Of a stretch of 21,330 bases of DNA, positions 6,043-15,067 are shown piece after piece. Both the position numbers and the translations under genes were made by a program. Position 1 is the stretch's first letter. Every line of letters starts with the position of its first letter. Location: the NCBI GenBank assembly GCA_964588995.1, contig CAZPQM010000021.1:1-21330 (forward strand). The letters run 5' to 3'. Origin of the DNA: CAZPQM01 sp964588995. Its GTDB lineage: Bacteria; Pseudomonadota; Alphaproteobacteria; Rickettsiales; UBA8987. The notes beneath the pieces are model-generated. The model saw only the letters and a program-made list of their open reading frames with translations. It did no database searches and was not told the origin of the DNA.

Positions 6043-9000
6043 CTAACCCTGGCTCCAAGCGCCAGAAAGGGCTTCTGCCTGCTTGAGGACCAGCTCAACT
6101 GCTTCTGCGGCCTGATCGGGCGGGTACTTGTATTTTTGCAGGGTACGGCGTACCAGAATGCGCAGTTGCGCCCGGACGCTTTCCCGCACCTGCCAGTCTA
6201 CCTTGGTTGATTTCCTCAGTTTTTCTGTGATCTCTATCGCGATCTTCTTGAGTATCTCGTCGCCAAGCTCGCGTGTTGCACTCTCATTATTGGCCAGCGC
6301 ATCATAAAATGCGACTTCATCCGGGCTGAGGCCAAGCGATTCCTCACGCGCAATATCTGCCTGAAAATCCTTGGCCATCTGGATGAGCTCTTCGATGACC
6401 TGCGCGGTTTCTATGGCTCTGTTATTATACCGCCGCAATGTCTCCTGCAGGCGATCTGCATATTTCTTCTCCTGCACCACATTATTACGGGTTTTAGCTC
6501 TGATATCGTCCTTCAGCAGTTTTTCCAGAAGCTCAATCGCCAGATTCTTCTCCGGCATCTGGCGTACATCCTCCAGAAATTCATCAGATAACAGGCCAAT
6601 ATCTGGTTTATCCAAACCGCATAGCGCAAACACATCCGTGACACCCTCGGCAATCACGGCATTATCAAGAATCTGCCTGAGCGCGGAATTCTTATCTTCC
6701 TGCGTTAGTTTTTTATCGACACTGGTGAATTTAGTGATGGCAGATTTCACCGCCGTGAGAAAGGCTATCTCTTTGCGATGCTGCTTTGCCTGATCAAGCG
6801 TGCTGCATAATGAATAGGCTTTGGTGACTGCCAGCACGAGATCGAGGAAACGCTTTTTCCCATCCTCAAGGCCCAGAATATAGTTCGCTGTCGGTACTAA
6901 AACGCGGTAGGCATCCTCCTCATACCCTGAATAATCAAATCCTTTCGCGGTGGCGCTTTTGGCAAACATGCCGCCTATCGCATCCAGTTTCTCCAGCAAA
7001 ATGGCATATGCCTCTTCGGCATTGAGTGTAGGCTGGCCCTTACCCTTAGAATCCGTGTAGATTTTCAGCGCCTGCTTCAGTTCATTGGCAATGCCGATAT
7101 AATCAACGACCAGGCCGCCGGGCTTGTTTTTGAACACTCGGTTCACCCGCGCAATCGCCTGCATGAGGTTATGCCCCTTCATAGGCTTATCGACATACAT
7201 CGTATGACAGCATGGGGCATCAAAACCGGTCAGCCACATGTCGCGCACAATCACGATGTTCAGGTTATCTTTCGAATCACGGAATCGTTTTTCCAGCCGC
7301 TTCTTGGTCTGCTTATTATAGATATGCGGCTGCAGCAGGGCTTTGTCGGATGCAGAGCCGGTCATGATAACTTTAATCTGTCCTTTTTCCGGGTCCTCAT
7401 CATGCCAACCTGGCCGGAGTGCTACGATCTCATTATACAGATGCACGCAAATTTCACGGCTCATGGCGACCACCATGGCCTTGCCTTCAATAGCAGAGCC
7501 GCGCTCCTCATAATGCGCGACGATGTCCGCAGCCACCTGCTTGATGCGCGGTGTCGCACCCACGAGTTTTTCTAATCGGCTCCATTCACCTTTAGTTTTT
7601 TCACGCGTGCCAATATCTTCCTCATCTTCAATCACCTCATCGACCTGAGAAGATAGCGCTTCTATTTCTGCGCGGTTGAGGTCTAGTTTAGCAAGGCGTG
7701 ATTCATAATAGATTGGCACCGTGGCCTTATCTTCCACCGCATCCTGAATATCGTAGATGGAAACATAATCCCCAAAGACCGCACGCGTATCTTTATCCTC
7801 AAAAGAAATGGGCGTGCCGGTAAAGCCAATAAATGCAGCATTGGGCAGCGCATCACGCATATGTTTAGCGTAGCCGTATTTATATTTTCCATCTGCTGAT
7901 AGCTTCGCCTTTAGGCCATACTGGCTGCGATGCGCTTCGTCAGAGATAACAACGATATTATGGCGATCATTCAGGATAGGGTGCGCATCTTCGTCATCCA
8001 ACGGCGAGAATTTCTGCACCGTCGTAAAAATAATGCCGCCAGACTCACGCTCGCCAAGTAAGCGGCGCAATTCCTCACGTCCATTGGCCTGCACAGGCTT
8101 TTGCTTCAGCAACGATTCTGCATTTCCAAACGTAGTAAATAACTGACCATCCAGATCATTGCGGTCTGTGACTACAAGCAGTGTGGGATTATTCATTTCC
8201 TTCTGCTGCAACAACATACCCGCATAACAACACATGGAAATGCTTTTGCCAGATCCTTGCGTGTGCCACACCACACCGGCTTTTTTGCTGTTCGGTTTAA
8301 TGTCGCTATGCAGCACTTTATGCGCACCAACCGATGCGACAACGGTTGCGTTCACCGCCTCACGCACTGCATGAAACTGATGATAGCCCGCAATTTTTTT
8401 AATGATGGCGGCATCATCACTCTCGAACAGTATAAAGAAGCGGATATAATCCAACAGCAATGCACGATCAAAGAAGCCGCGCACCATGGTTTCCAGTTCC
8501 CACTCCAACTGAGGCTTATCATCTTCATGTTGGAGGGTGCGCCATGGCATAAAGCGTTCCTGACTTGCGGTGAGTGAGCCCACACGCGCTGTGTAACCAT
8601 CGCTGATTACCAGCGCCTCATTACAGATGAATAGATCGCTGATTTCCTCCTTATAGGTCTGGATTTGGTGATAGGCATCCCACACATCGGCATTTTCATC
8701 ATCCGGGCTTTTCAGTTCTAAAACGGCAATCGGCAACCCATTTATAAAGGCAATCACATCCGGGCGGCGGGGCTGGCGGGTACCGGTGATGGTAAACTGA
8801 TTGACTGCAAAAAAGTGGTTATTCTCCTGCCTGTCAAAATCAATCAGCAGTGCGTGATCATGCTTGATCTGGTCATCCTGCTTATATTGCACTTGCACTC
8901 CTGCCAGCAACAGGCGGTGGAAGGCTTGGTTGCTGGCGATCAAATCGGGGCTTTCTGGCTTGCTTACCGCCACCAGCACCTGGTCCAGACACTCAGCAGG

Positions 9001-9180
9001 CAAATGTGGGTTGATGCGCGTGAATGCTGCCTCAATATGCGCTTCTAACACTACCTGCGAATAATCACGGCGCAGCGGCGATGCGCTATCGGGGGCAATA
9101 TCCGGCCCATGCGCCACTTCCCAGCCACACTCACGGAACCAATCCAAACAACGGTTTTCTAATTCAGTTTCGTTCATCAT
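6043..9180 (-). CDS. hsdR: Type I restriction endonuclease subunit R
   Basis: About 1,045 residues, normal for HsdR. Numbering is from ATG 9180. The N-terminal nuclease is PD-(D/E)xK type: D141 in RPDVIAF, then E155 and K157 in LELK. The SF2 translocase has Walker A TQGSGKS (about 307-313), LLVVTDRNDLDGQ, the DEAH box (ISDEAHRSQYG), FTGTPI, VIVRDMWLTGFDAPCCHTMY and QAIARVNRVF. The C-terminal helical region (about 700-1045) contacts the methylase complex. HsdR cleaves DNA at a distance after ATP-driven translocation when the site is unmethylated. The frame extends to TTG 9219, but MMNETELENRCLDWF is the natural start and is preceded by AAAGAG. A terminator-like hairpin separates it from DUF3800, so it probably has its own promoter in 9181-9253. 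Confidence 0.95.
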   Translation of the reverse strand: MMNETELENRCLDWFRECGWEVAHGPDIAPDSASPLRRDYSQVVLEAHIEAAFTRINPHLPAECLDQVLVAVSKPESPDLIASNQAFHRLLLAGVQVQYKQDDQIKHDHALLIDFDRQENNHFFAVNQFTITGTRQPRRPDVIAFINGLPIAVLELKSPDDENADVWDAYHQIQTYKEEISDLFICNEALVISDGYTARVGSLTASQERFMPWRTLQHEDDKPQLEWELETMVRGFFDRALLLDYIRFFILFESDDAAIIKKIAGYHQFHAVREAVNATVVASVGAHKVLHSDIKPNSKKAGVVWHTQGSGKSISMCCYAGMLLQQKEMNNPTLLVVTDRNDLDGQLFTTFGNAESLLKQKPVQANGREELRRLLGERESGGIIFTTVQKFSPLDDEDAHPILNDRHNIVVISDEAHRSQYGLKAKLSADGKYKYGYAKHMRDALPNAAFIGFTGTPISFEDKDTRAVFGDYVSIYDIQDAVEDKATVPIYYESRLAKLDLNRAEIEALSSQVDEVIEDEEDIGTREKTKGEWSRLEKLVGATPRIKQVAADIVAHYEERGSAIEGKAMVVAMSREICVHLYNEIVALRPGWHDEDPEKGQIKVIMTGSASDKALLQPHIYNKQTKKRLEKRFRDSKDNLNIVIVRDMWLTGFDAPCCHTMYVDKPMKGHNLMQAIARVNRVFKNKPGGLVVDYIGIANELKQALKIYTDSKGKGQPTLNAEEAYAILLEKLDAIGGMFAKSATAKGFDYSGYEEDAYRVLVPTANYILGLEDGKKRFLDLVLAVTKAYSLCSTLDQAKQHRKEIAFLTAVKSAITKFTSVDKKLTQEDKNSALRQILDNAVIAEGVTDVFALCGLDKPDIGLLSDEFLEDVRQMPEKNLAIELLEKLLKDDIRAKTRNNVVQEKKYADRLQETLRRYNNRAIETAQVIEELIQMAKDFQADIAREESLGLSPDEVAFYDALANNESATRELGDEILKKIAIEITEKLRKSTKVDWQVRESVRAQLRILVRRTLQKYKYPPDQAAEAVELVLKQAEALSGAWSQG

Positions 9181-9253
9181 ACTCTTTTCGCATCTTGACA
9201 AATTGCACAAAATCTGCAATTATCATCTCAAAGGATTGGGCTTTTCCCGGTCG

Positions 9254-9290
9254 ACAAAATGGGTTCTGCGTAGCGGAGCCCTTTTGTTTT
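9254..9290 (-). terminator. Intrinsic terminator-like hairpin between DUF3800 and hsdR
   Basis: Directly after the DUF3800 stop (9291-9293), ACAAAA/TTTTGT and GGGTTC/GAGCCC (with one G-U pair) form a two-part stem from 9254 to 9287 with a 9-base loop and one bulged base. A-rich and T-rich flanks allow termination in either direction. It would uncouple hsdR from the upstream hsdM/hsdS transcript. Confidence 0.6.
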
Positions 9291-10031
9291 TTAAGGGAAT
9301 GTTTTGTTAACATAGCCATTATTGTACTTTTCTTTAATGATGTCATAAGCGCGGTTTGCCTGATCGGGGCGTAATGTCTTCAACGCAATAGGACGCGCTA
9401 GCAAGTCAGCTAATTGCAACCCGGTTGAGTTATGGTTTTTGCCCGCAAATTTTATCTCAAATTGCATGACGCTAAAGTCTTTGAACTGATACCCCCATTG
9501 CGCTTGATTATTCACAATACGGTAAAACTCTAATTCCAGTTGCTCATCTTCCTTTTTGCCCCGTTGCTCAAACACGCAGGTAATCTTTTTACCCGTTTGC
9601 TTTTCCTGTTGCAGAATAGACAGCAATTTCTCCATGCAGACTTTCAGCGCCAGATGATAGGGATTAAACGGGTTGGCGTATTTTTCCTTCAAAAATGCTT
9701 TTCGAATAACGGAAGACACCACCCAATAAGGGGAATCCTGCATGATGCTATTGATACGGGAGAGGAAATTTTGCCGTAATTCAGCGTCAGTGCGCAAAAA
9801 AGCAAACTCGCCTTCCTGCTTCCTGATCTCCCGTTCATGCAGCACAATTTTATCATGCCCCCAATAATCAAATTTCAGCCGTTGAATAGAGGGAACAATC
9901 TGGTTGATGTAATCCTCTTTTTTGATGATGCATAAAGCCAGACTGAACACCGGAAAATCCGGGTCGATTTTTTCGAGGTCGTGATCCCCCGCCTCATCCG
10001 CATAGACGATGTAGTCGCTGAACGAAGTCAT
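9291..10031 (-). CDS. DUF3800 family protein
   Basis: This 246-residue protein has the DUF3800 signature: N-terminal YADEAGDHD (10-18, acidic D12/E13/D16) and the conserved GLQLADLLARPI near the end (204-215, D209). The family is thought to adopt an RNase H-like fold and is common in defence islands and prophages; an RNase or DNase role is suggested but I know of no demonstrated substrate. It starts inside the end of hsdS with an ATGA overlap (10028-10031), so it is translated with the specificity subunit. It is followed by a terminator-like hairpin. This arrangement makes it an accessory of the modification half of the operon. Confidence 0.85.
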   Translation of the reverse strand: MTSFSDYIVYADEAGDHDLEKIDPDFPVFSLALCIIKKEDYINQIVPSIQRLKFDYWGHDKIVLHEREIRKQEGEFAFLRTDAELRQNFLSRINSIMQDSPYWVVSSVIRKAFLKEKYANPFNPYHLALKVCMEKLLSILQQEKQTGKKITCVFEQRGKKEDEQLELEFYRIVNNQAQWGYQFKDFSVMQFEIKFAGKNHNSTGLQLADLLARPIALKTLRPDQANRAYDIIKEKYNNGYVNKTFP

Positions 10032-11462
10032 ACCGCCTCCTTGGTGTTGGCAGTGGCGGCATCGACGGAGATTTCACCCGAAAGCAGTTTGGGCAGCAGG
10101 CTGTCGCGCAGCTGGGTGAGGGTTTGGGATTGTTCTTCGAGAGATGCCATGGAGTTTAATAATGGAGTTACTTGCTTAGAAAAAGCACTCTGTATGGCTT
10201 CATTTCCAATACATATCATTTGATTGCCAAAGTCACCTTTTCGGAAAAACTCTCTAGCACTTCCTGATGCTAAGCCAGTTAATTTACTAACTAAAAAGTC
10301 CAGAAGGTATTTGACAAATGCTTGGCTAGTATGAGCCTTTGCCTTTGCTCTAAAGCACCACATGTTTTGATTTCGTAAGGATGGGAGCAAGTGGGGAAAC
10401 ACCAGACCTCTATTTCCAACGCTAGCTCCTACCATAATCAGGTGATAATCGAACGGTTCTACGAGATATTTTTCATGACTTAAGAGAAATTCCTCGGGGA
10501 GAAATACATCATCTGGCAATCTTTCAGCGATTGAGCCCGAGTTGAAATTCTTTGTTCTCAATATAAATATACCGTCTTTGCAGTAATCCTTACTCTTGAA
10601 TGCAAAGCCATTAAGAATATCAATCTCGGATGAGAGCTTTTTCACCTCCCAACCCTCAGGGATTTCACCTAGTTCGCTTTCCACCAAGCGGGAGGGGAAG
10701 AGGGTGGCGCATGCGTGGAGCTGCGCGTAGGCTTGCGTGTTGGTGGTTTTCAGGCGTTCGAGGGCATCAAGGGGTTTCGCTGATGGCGGTCATGGCGGCA
10801 AGCGTCGCGTCTTCTTCCTCACCGCCAGCATCAAGTGCCGCCATTTTCGCGCGGGTGGGTTCAAAATCTACAAACCAACTCTTAAACACCGCCTGCGCCA
10901 TCGCCTCCAGCGTCTGGTTGATCTGCTGGTTCATGGCGATTTTGTCGTCAAGGTCACCAATTATTTTTGCAATTCTGTCCTGAGTAACTTTTGGAATCTT
11001 AGGCAAAACAAACTTCTTTAAATCTCTAGCAGGTAATTGAGGCACCGCAGAACCAGAAGTAAGGCTTTTGATTTGATTCTGGACTACATTAGATACCAGT
11101 ACAAAATAAAGGAAGCGACGATTCCAAACGGACTCGTCTGCTCTAAAAATCATCATACCAGAGTTTATACGGATGTTATCGTACAGGACGCTTTCATCAT
11201 AATAGGCAACATTCCCAATAGTGCCTCTTGTGGTAACAACTACATCACCTCTTATAAGTTTACCCGCACGTAGCTTTTGGTCTTTTTCTCTAGAAATAAA
11301 TATTGGATCTGTAAAAACAAAACCTGAGTTTGTGACATTCTTTGCGGACAGGAAGAGACAATATCCATCTTGTTTAAATTCATGCTGTTTTGGATAATTT
11401 GCTCCTCGGTCTCCATCAATCAATGAAATATGAGCATTTTCTAGTAGCCATTCACCCATCAC
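10028..11462 (-). pseudogene. hsdS: Type I restriction specificity subunit S, split by one frameshift
   Basis: The first part (11462 to 10767, 231 codons) has target-recognition domain 1 (about 1-150) and the first conserved helical spacer (DRIAKIIGDLDDKIAMNQQ), then stops at a TGA. The next frame continues without a gap: DALERLKTTNTQAYAQLH, then domain 2 starting at IPEGWEVKKL, and the second spacer ending QLRDSLLPKLLSGEI. Removing one base, for example from the C4 run (plus-strand G at 10771-10774), restores one frame of exactly 478 codons (477 residues), normal for HsdS. If the indel is real, methylation and restriction would need two half-subunits, and the second half has only a TTG start at 10687 and no clear ribosome site. 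It overlaps the MNT gene upstream and DUF3800 downstream by ATGA. Confidence 0.85.
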
Positions 11463-11776
11463 ACCACCTCCCGACCGTGAAAGAGCGGTTGCATGGTGGC
11501 GTCAATATGTGCTTTCAGGGGAGTATATTCCACCAGATCGTATGCATTCACATCAACGCGGTATGGCAGCAGACTTTCTTCAAACATGGTGTGCAGGCGG
11601 TCAATCTCTGCTTCGGTCAGATCGCCATAGATCACCATATCAATATCGGAATTATCACGGTATTTCCCCGTTGCCCTCGAGCCAAAAAGCCCCACCTTTT
11701 CTATGCGCTCCGCATAGGGTGCGAACACCTGTTTAATGATGGTTAGATGCTGATCGGAGAGGCCGTGACTACTCAT
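11459..11776 (-). CDS. MNT-type minimal nucleotidyltransferase (antitoxin)
   Basis: This 105-residue protein is a minimal nucleotidyltransferase of the DNA polymerase beta fold. It has the GSRATG loop (32-37), the metal pair D44/D46 in SDID, and a probable third acid D75 in YRVDVNAYD. In HEPN-MNT systems this enzyme transfers AMP to a tyrosine near the HEPN active site and so silences the toxin. The HEPN gene ends inside its start (ATGA, 11773-11776), and it in turn overlaps hsdS (ATGA, 11459-11462). The module is therefore stitched into the restriction operon rather than merely beside it. Confidence 0.88.
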   Translation of the reverse strand: MSSHGLSDQHLTIIKQVFAPYAERIEKVGLFGSRATGKYRDNSDIDMVIYGDLTEAEIDRLHTMFEESLLPYRVDVNAYDLVEYTPLKAHIDATMQPLFHGREVV

Positions 11777-12219
11777 GGGTTTACTCCGCCTTCTTGCATG
11801 GCTTTTTCCATCATGGAGAAATTCAGATCATCGAATATCTGTAAATAATGATCGTGGATTTGCTGAATGACCTCTTCAAATTTTTTGATATTATAGACAT
11901 GTGACATTTTATTTCGGGCATCCAGCGCATTCATCCAAACATCACCATTAGTAATAATTTGCGCTTCAAAGGCTGCGCGAATGACCGATGCCGGAGTGAT
12001 GCGATCCAACACTAGCCCCTCATGATTCAGATAATCTTTGATCAGTTTCCATGCTAATTCCCATGTATATTCAAAACGCTGAATGACGCCTTCTTTTTCA
12101 AGCTGTGTAAGTTCGCGCTCTTCCATGGTTTCAATCGCTTCGCGCAGCAGCCCAAAGGCGCGTTTGTAATTATCAAAGCGATAGACCCAGCGGGGCTTTT
12201 CTGGTGGCGATGTGTTCAT
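11773..12219 (-). CDS. HEPN-fold protein, HI0074 family (nucleotidyltransferase partner, probable toxin)
   Basis: This 148-residue all-helical protein is of the HI0074/nucleotidyltransferase substrate-binding family: RFEYTWELAWKLIKDYL (48-64) and SVIRAAFEA are characteristic. It contains R102-NKMS-H107-V-Y109, that is the RX4HXY motif of HEPN ribonucleases, where the tyrosine is the known AMP-acceptor in related HEPN-MNT pairs. Such HEPN proteins can cleave tRNA or mRNA when not modified; activity of this HI0074-type branch is less proven. AGGAGG at 12226-12231, 6 bases before the ATG, is the strongest ribosome site in the cluster, which suggests this module can be expressed on its own. Upstream lie a short dyad and the relic hsdM tail. 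Confidence 0.85.
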   Translation of the reverse strand: MNTSPPEKPRWVYRFDNYKRAFGLLREAIETMEERELTQLEKEGVIQRFEYTWELAWKLIKDYLNHEGLVLDRITPASVIRAAFEAQIITNGDVWMNALDARNKMSHVYNIKKFEEVIQQIHDHYLQIFDDLNFSMMEKAMQEGGVNP

Positions 12220-12245
12220 GGCTGTCCTCCTATAATTTGAACTAA

Positions 12246-12258
12246 CGAGGAATCCTCG
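12246..12258. promoter_or_regulatory. Small dyad upstream of the HEPN-MNT pair
   Basis: CGAGGA-A-TCCTCG is a perfect 13-bp dyad, 27 bp before the HEPN start. A T6 run at 12268-12273 lies on the plus-strand side, the wrong direction to terminate the operon. An operator for the toxin-antitoxin pair is possible but not shown. Confidence 0.3.
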
Positions 12259-12276
12259 GTCGTTGCGTTTTTTGCT

Positions 12277-12321
12277 TTATAATTCATATCCCAACCCCGC
12301 TAGATTCTTTTTTATTTTGCC
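12277..12321 (-). pseudogene. Relic of a second hsdM C-terminal tail
   Basis: Read on the minus strand this 45-bp piece encodes GKIKKNLAGLGYEL and a TAA stop. The real hsdM (13349-13393) ends GEIKKNLAGLGYEF and TGA. The two stretches match at 37 of 45 bases, and six of the eight differences fall in third codon positions, so this was once a functional, diverged hsdM end. It now lies four bases after the rhuM stop with no body or start of its own. It marks where rhuM and the present hsdM end were brought in next to an older hsdM terminus. Confidence 0.8.
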
Positions 12322-12324
12322 CCA

Positions 12325-13359
12325 TCACTCCTTCTCCCCCTTCACTTGCTCCACCAGTGCATCAAAGTCGGAGTGGATTTTCTGGGTTTTGTTGAAGTGC
12401 TTATATTCAGCAATGGCTTTTTTATCTGCCTGTTGTTTGCTGATTTTCCCTTTGCCCTGCAGCACATCATATTCATTGAAGGTGAGGAATTTATCGACAC
12501 TTTCGGCCAGATCGGCCATGGTCATCGCCACGCGGTTTTCAATGATGTTTTCGATGTAATCAAAAAAGCTGGAGATGGTGCGCTCCAGCCGCTTGATCTG
12601 CTTTTCATCCAGATAGTTCTTCGCCACCGTGACATCCGACGACAGCACGCGTCCTTTGGGGGCATTCTTCCATGTCATCAGCCCAGCATAGGGGGCGTTG
12701 CGGTCTGATTTGCTATGGATGATTTCCGCCGCTGTCTGTCCGGTGATGGCATAGTGAAATTTATTCTGGATCATCGCGTAGAAGTTCTGGGTGACATCCG
12801 CTTTCGGGTCATAATCAGTACTGATTTCCGCGAAAATATCAGTGATCTTCTGGTAGATGCGCCGCTCGCTGGTGCGGATAGAACGGACGCGTTCCAGTAA
12901 CTCTTCAAAATAATCTTCACCAAAAGTGGTTTCGCCTTGTTTCAGGCGCTCATCATCCATCACAAAGCCTTTTTTGATGAACTCTTTGAGCACCTGCGTT
13001 GCCCAGATGCGAAATTGCGTCGCTTTTTTGGAATTTACGCGGTAGCCCACGGCGATAATGGCATCGAGATTATAGCATTTGAGCGTGCGCTTCACACTAC
13101 GCCCACCCTCATTTTGAACTGTCAAGAAATCCTTGACAGTTGCCTCTTCAGAGAGCTCCTCCTCATCATATATATTCTTGAGGTGCGAGCTAACATTCTG
13201 TTTCGTTGTGTCAAATAACTCGGCTATTTCATTCTGACTTAACCAAAGCGTTTCATATTGTACGATCACCCGCACGCGCACTGCATCATCGTCGCCACCA
13301 TAAATAATAAAAGGCGCTTGCGTGGCTGGGAGCGAGATTTCGTTTTTCTCAGAACTCAT
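12325..13359 (-). CDS. rhuM: RhuM family protein
   Basis: This 344-residue protein is of the virulence RhuM family. The N-terminal part has a probable HTH (LSQNEIAELFDTTKQNVSSH, about 40-59), then FLTVQNEGGRSVKRTLKCYNLDAIIAVGYRV, RIWATQVLKEFIKKGFVMDD and a helical C-terminal half. The name comes from a Salmonella pathogenicity island; the biochemical function is unknown, though the family recurs inside type I RM operons and defence islands. It starts within the last codons of hsdM (11-base overlap, 13349-13359) and is thus co-translated with the methylase. Between it and the next gene lies a relic hsdM tail, which shows that rhuM was inserted into the operon as a cassette. Confidence 0.88.
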   Translation of the reverse strand: MSSEKNEISLPATQAPFIIYGGDDDAVRVRVIVQYETLWLSQNEIAELFDTTKQNVSSHLKNIYDEEELSEEATVKDFLTVQNEGGRSVKRTLKCYNLDAIIAVGYRVNSKKATQFRIWATQVLKEFIKKGFVMDDERLKQGETTFGEDYFEELLERVRSIRTSERRIYQKITDIFAEISTDYDPKADVTQNFYAMIQNKFHYAITGQTAAEIIHSKSDRNAPYAGLMTWKNAPKGRVLSSDVTVAKNYLDEKQIKRLERTISSFFDYIENIIENRVAMTMADLAESVDKFLTFNEYDVLQGKGKISKQQADKKAIAEYKHFNKTQKIHSDFDALVEQVKGEKE

Positions 13360-15064
13360 ACCCTAACCCCGCCAGATTCTTTTTGATTTCGCCTTCCAAG
13401 CGGTCGCTTTCGGTAAATTGCGTTTTGAGTTGGGCGGTCAGGCGAGCCATTTTTTCTGCGAATGGCTCGCGATCCTCCTCCTGATCTGCCGCGCCGACAT
13501 AGCGTCCCGGGGTGAGCACAAAATCATGTTTTGCGATATCTTGCAGTGATGCTGACATGCAGAAGCCTTTTTCATCTTCATATTGCTCACCCATCTGCCA
13601 TGCGTGGAAGGTGCTGGCGATTTTGCCGATATCGTCTGCAGTGAAATCACGCAGCACACGATCTTTCATGAAGCCCATATTGCGAGCATCGATAAACAGC
13701 GTTTCGCCGGAGCGATTGCGCTTCTTTTCATCCAGCCGCAGACCGTTGGCTTTGTCTTTGGTTAAAAACCAGATACATGCGGGGATTTGTGTATTCGTGA
13801 AGAGCTGCCCCGGTAATGCCACGATACATTCGATTAAATCAGCTTCTACCAGATGGCGGCGAATCTCTCCCTCATTGTTGGTATTAGAACTCATGGAGCC
13901 ATTGGCCAGCAGCAGCGCCATCGAGCCCTTGGGCGAGAGATGGTGGATCATGTGCTGCATCCACGCGAAATTGGCGTTGCCCTGCGGCGGCGTGCCATAT
14001 TTCCAGCGAGCATCACCCTCCAGCTTGGGGTGCCACCAATCCTTAATATTAAACGGTGGGTTGGCCATGAGATAATCAGCGCGGAGGTCGGCGTGCTGAT
14101 TATCAAGGAACGTATCGGCATTCTTTTTGCCGAAGTTAAAATCAATGCCGCGAATGACCATATTCATCGCGGCCAGCTTCCATGTGGTCGGGTTGGCCTC
14201 CTGACCATACACGGAAATATTCTTCTTCTGCTCGGAGGCTTTGTAATGTTTCTCCTGAGAATGTGCTTCTATGAACCGGTCGGTGGAGACAAAGAAGCCG
14301 CCGGAACCCATCGCCGGGTCATAGACACGGCCATTATATGGCTCCAGCATTTCCACAATCAGGGTGACGATGCTTTTAGGTGTGTAATATTGCCCGCCCT
14401 GCTTACCTTCTGCGAGAGCGAACTGGCCAAGGAAATATTCGTACACATGGCCGAGGATATCCTTGCTGTGCAGGTTGAGCTGCTGGCCTTTATATTCCGG
14501 GCGTGAAAAGCTGGTATCTGAGAAGGTATTAATGAGCCCGATAAGCTTGTCATTATCCAACTGATACTGGCTGATGCGATTGAGGATACCTTTCAGCTTG
14601 GGATTGGTTTTCTCGATCTCATCCAGCGCATTGTCAATCAGCCATGAGATAGAACGCAGCTTAACATCCGCACCCGACGCATCCTGCCAGAGCACTGTGC
14701 CAATCGGCAGTGCTGCAGTTTCGCGGATATATTTCCACCGCGCATGCTGTGGCACCCAGACGACATTTTTCTCTTTGTAGTAATCCACCAACTCCAGCTC
14801 TGACTGGATGGCGGCATTATATTCATCTTCGCTGTCATAGTCATCGCGCGGCAGGTGGTAGATGTTACTCTCGCTGTCATCTTTGAACAGCTGGATCAGC
14901 TCCTGCTGCCGTTCTTCAAACGCATCGGAGACATATTTTAGGAAAATGAGGCCAAGTACGACATGCTTGTAATTGGCCGCATCCATACTGGAGCGGAGCT
15001 TATCCGCTGATTTCCAGAGCTTATCATCCAGTTCTTTCAGGAATTGCTGCGTAGTATTTTTCAT
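13349..15064 (-). CDS. hsdM: Type I DNA methyltransferase subunit M
   Basis: This 571-residue protein has an N-terminal helical HsdM domain (about 8-150), then the N6-adenine methylase core: GGQYYTP (223-229), SAM-binding motif I DPAMGSGGF (249-257), YGQEANPTTWKLAAMNM (286-302) and catalytic motif IV NPPF (335-338). With HsdS it methylates one adenine on each strand of a bipartite target and, with HsdR, forms the restriction complex. Its start follows the HTH gene by 3 bases, with GGGAG upstream. No frameshift is seen. Because HsdS is broken as read, the methylase may have no working target recognition unless the two S halves assemble. Confidence 0.95.
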   Translation of the reverse strand: MKNTTQQFLKELDDKLWKSADKLRSSMDAANYKHVVLGLIFLKYVSDAFEERQQELIQLFKDDSESNIYHLPRDDYDSEDEYNAAIQSELELVDYYKEKNVVWVPQHARWKYIRETAALPIGTVLWQDASGADVKLRSISWLIDNALDEIEKTNPKLKGILNRISQYQLDNDKLIGLINTFSDTSFSRPEYKGQQLNLHSKDILGHVYEYFLGQFALAEGKQGGQYYTPKSIVTLIVEMLEPYNGRVYDPAMGSGGFFVSTDRFIEAHSQEKHYKASEQKKNISVYGQEANPTTWKLAAMNMVIRGIDFNFGKKNADTFLDNQHADLRADYLMANPPFNIKDWWHPKLEGDARWKYGTPPQGNANFAWMQHMIHHLSPKGSMALLLANGSMSSNTNNEGEIRRHLVEADLIECIVALPGQLFTNTQIPACIWFLTKDKANGLRLDEKKRNRSGETLFIDARNMGFMKDRVLRDFTADDIGKIASTFHAWQMGEQYEDEKGFCMSASLQDIAKHDFVLTPGRYVGAADQEEDREPFAEKMARLTAQLKTQFTESDRLEGEIKKNLAGLGYEF

Positions 15065-15067
15065 GCG

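Noticed and set aside
6023..6058. TTG start of the HEPN/Toprim gene at 6058
   Set aside because: It lies inside hsdR and adds 12 residues before the family's natural MGTEITLD start.
9181..9219. TTG start of hsdR at 9219
   Set aside because: The extension has no family likeness; ATGATG at 9175-9180 has a purine-rich site before it.
10028..11462. Two deliberate half-HsdS genes
   Set aside because: The second half lacks a good start and the frames join in exact register with one base removed; a frameshift is simpler. Kept as an open possibility.
12246..12273. Terminator between rhuM and HEPN-MNT
   Set aside because: The T-run is on the plus-strand side of the dyad, wrong for the minus-strand operon.
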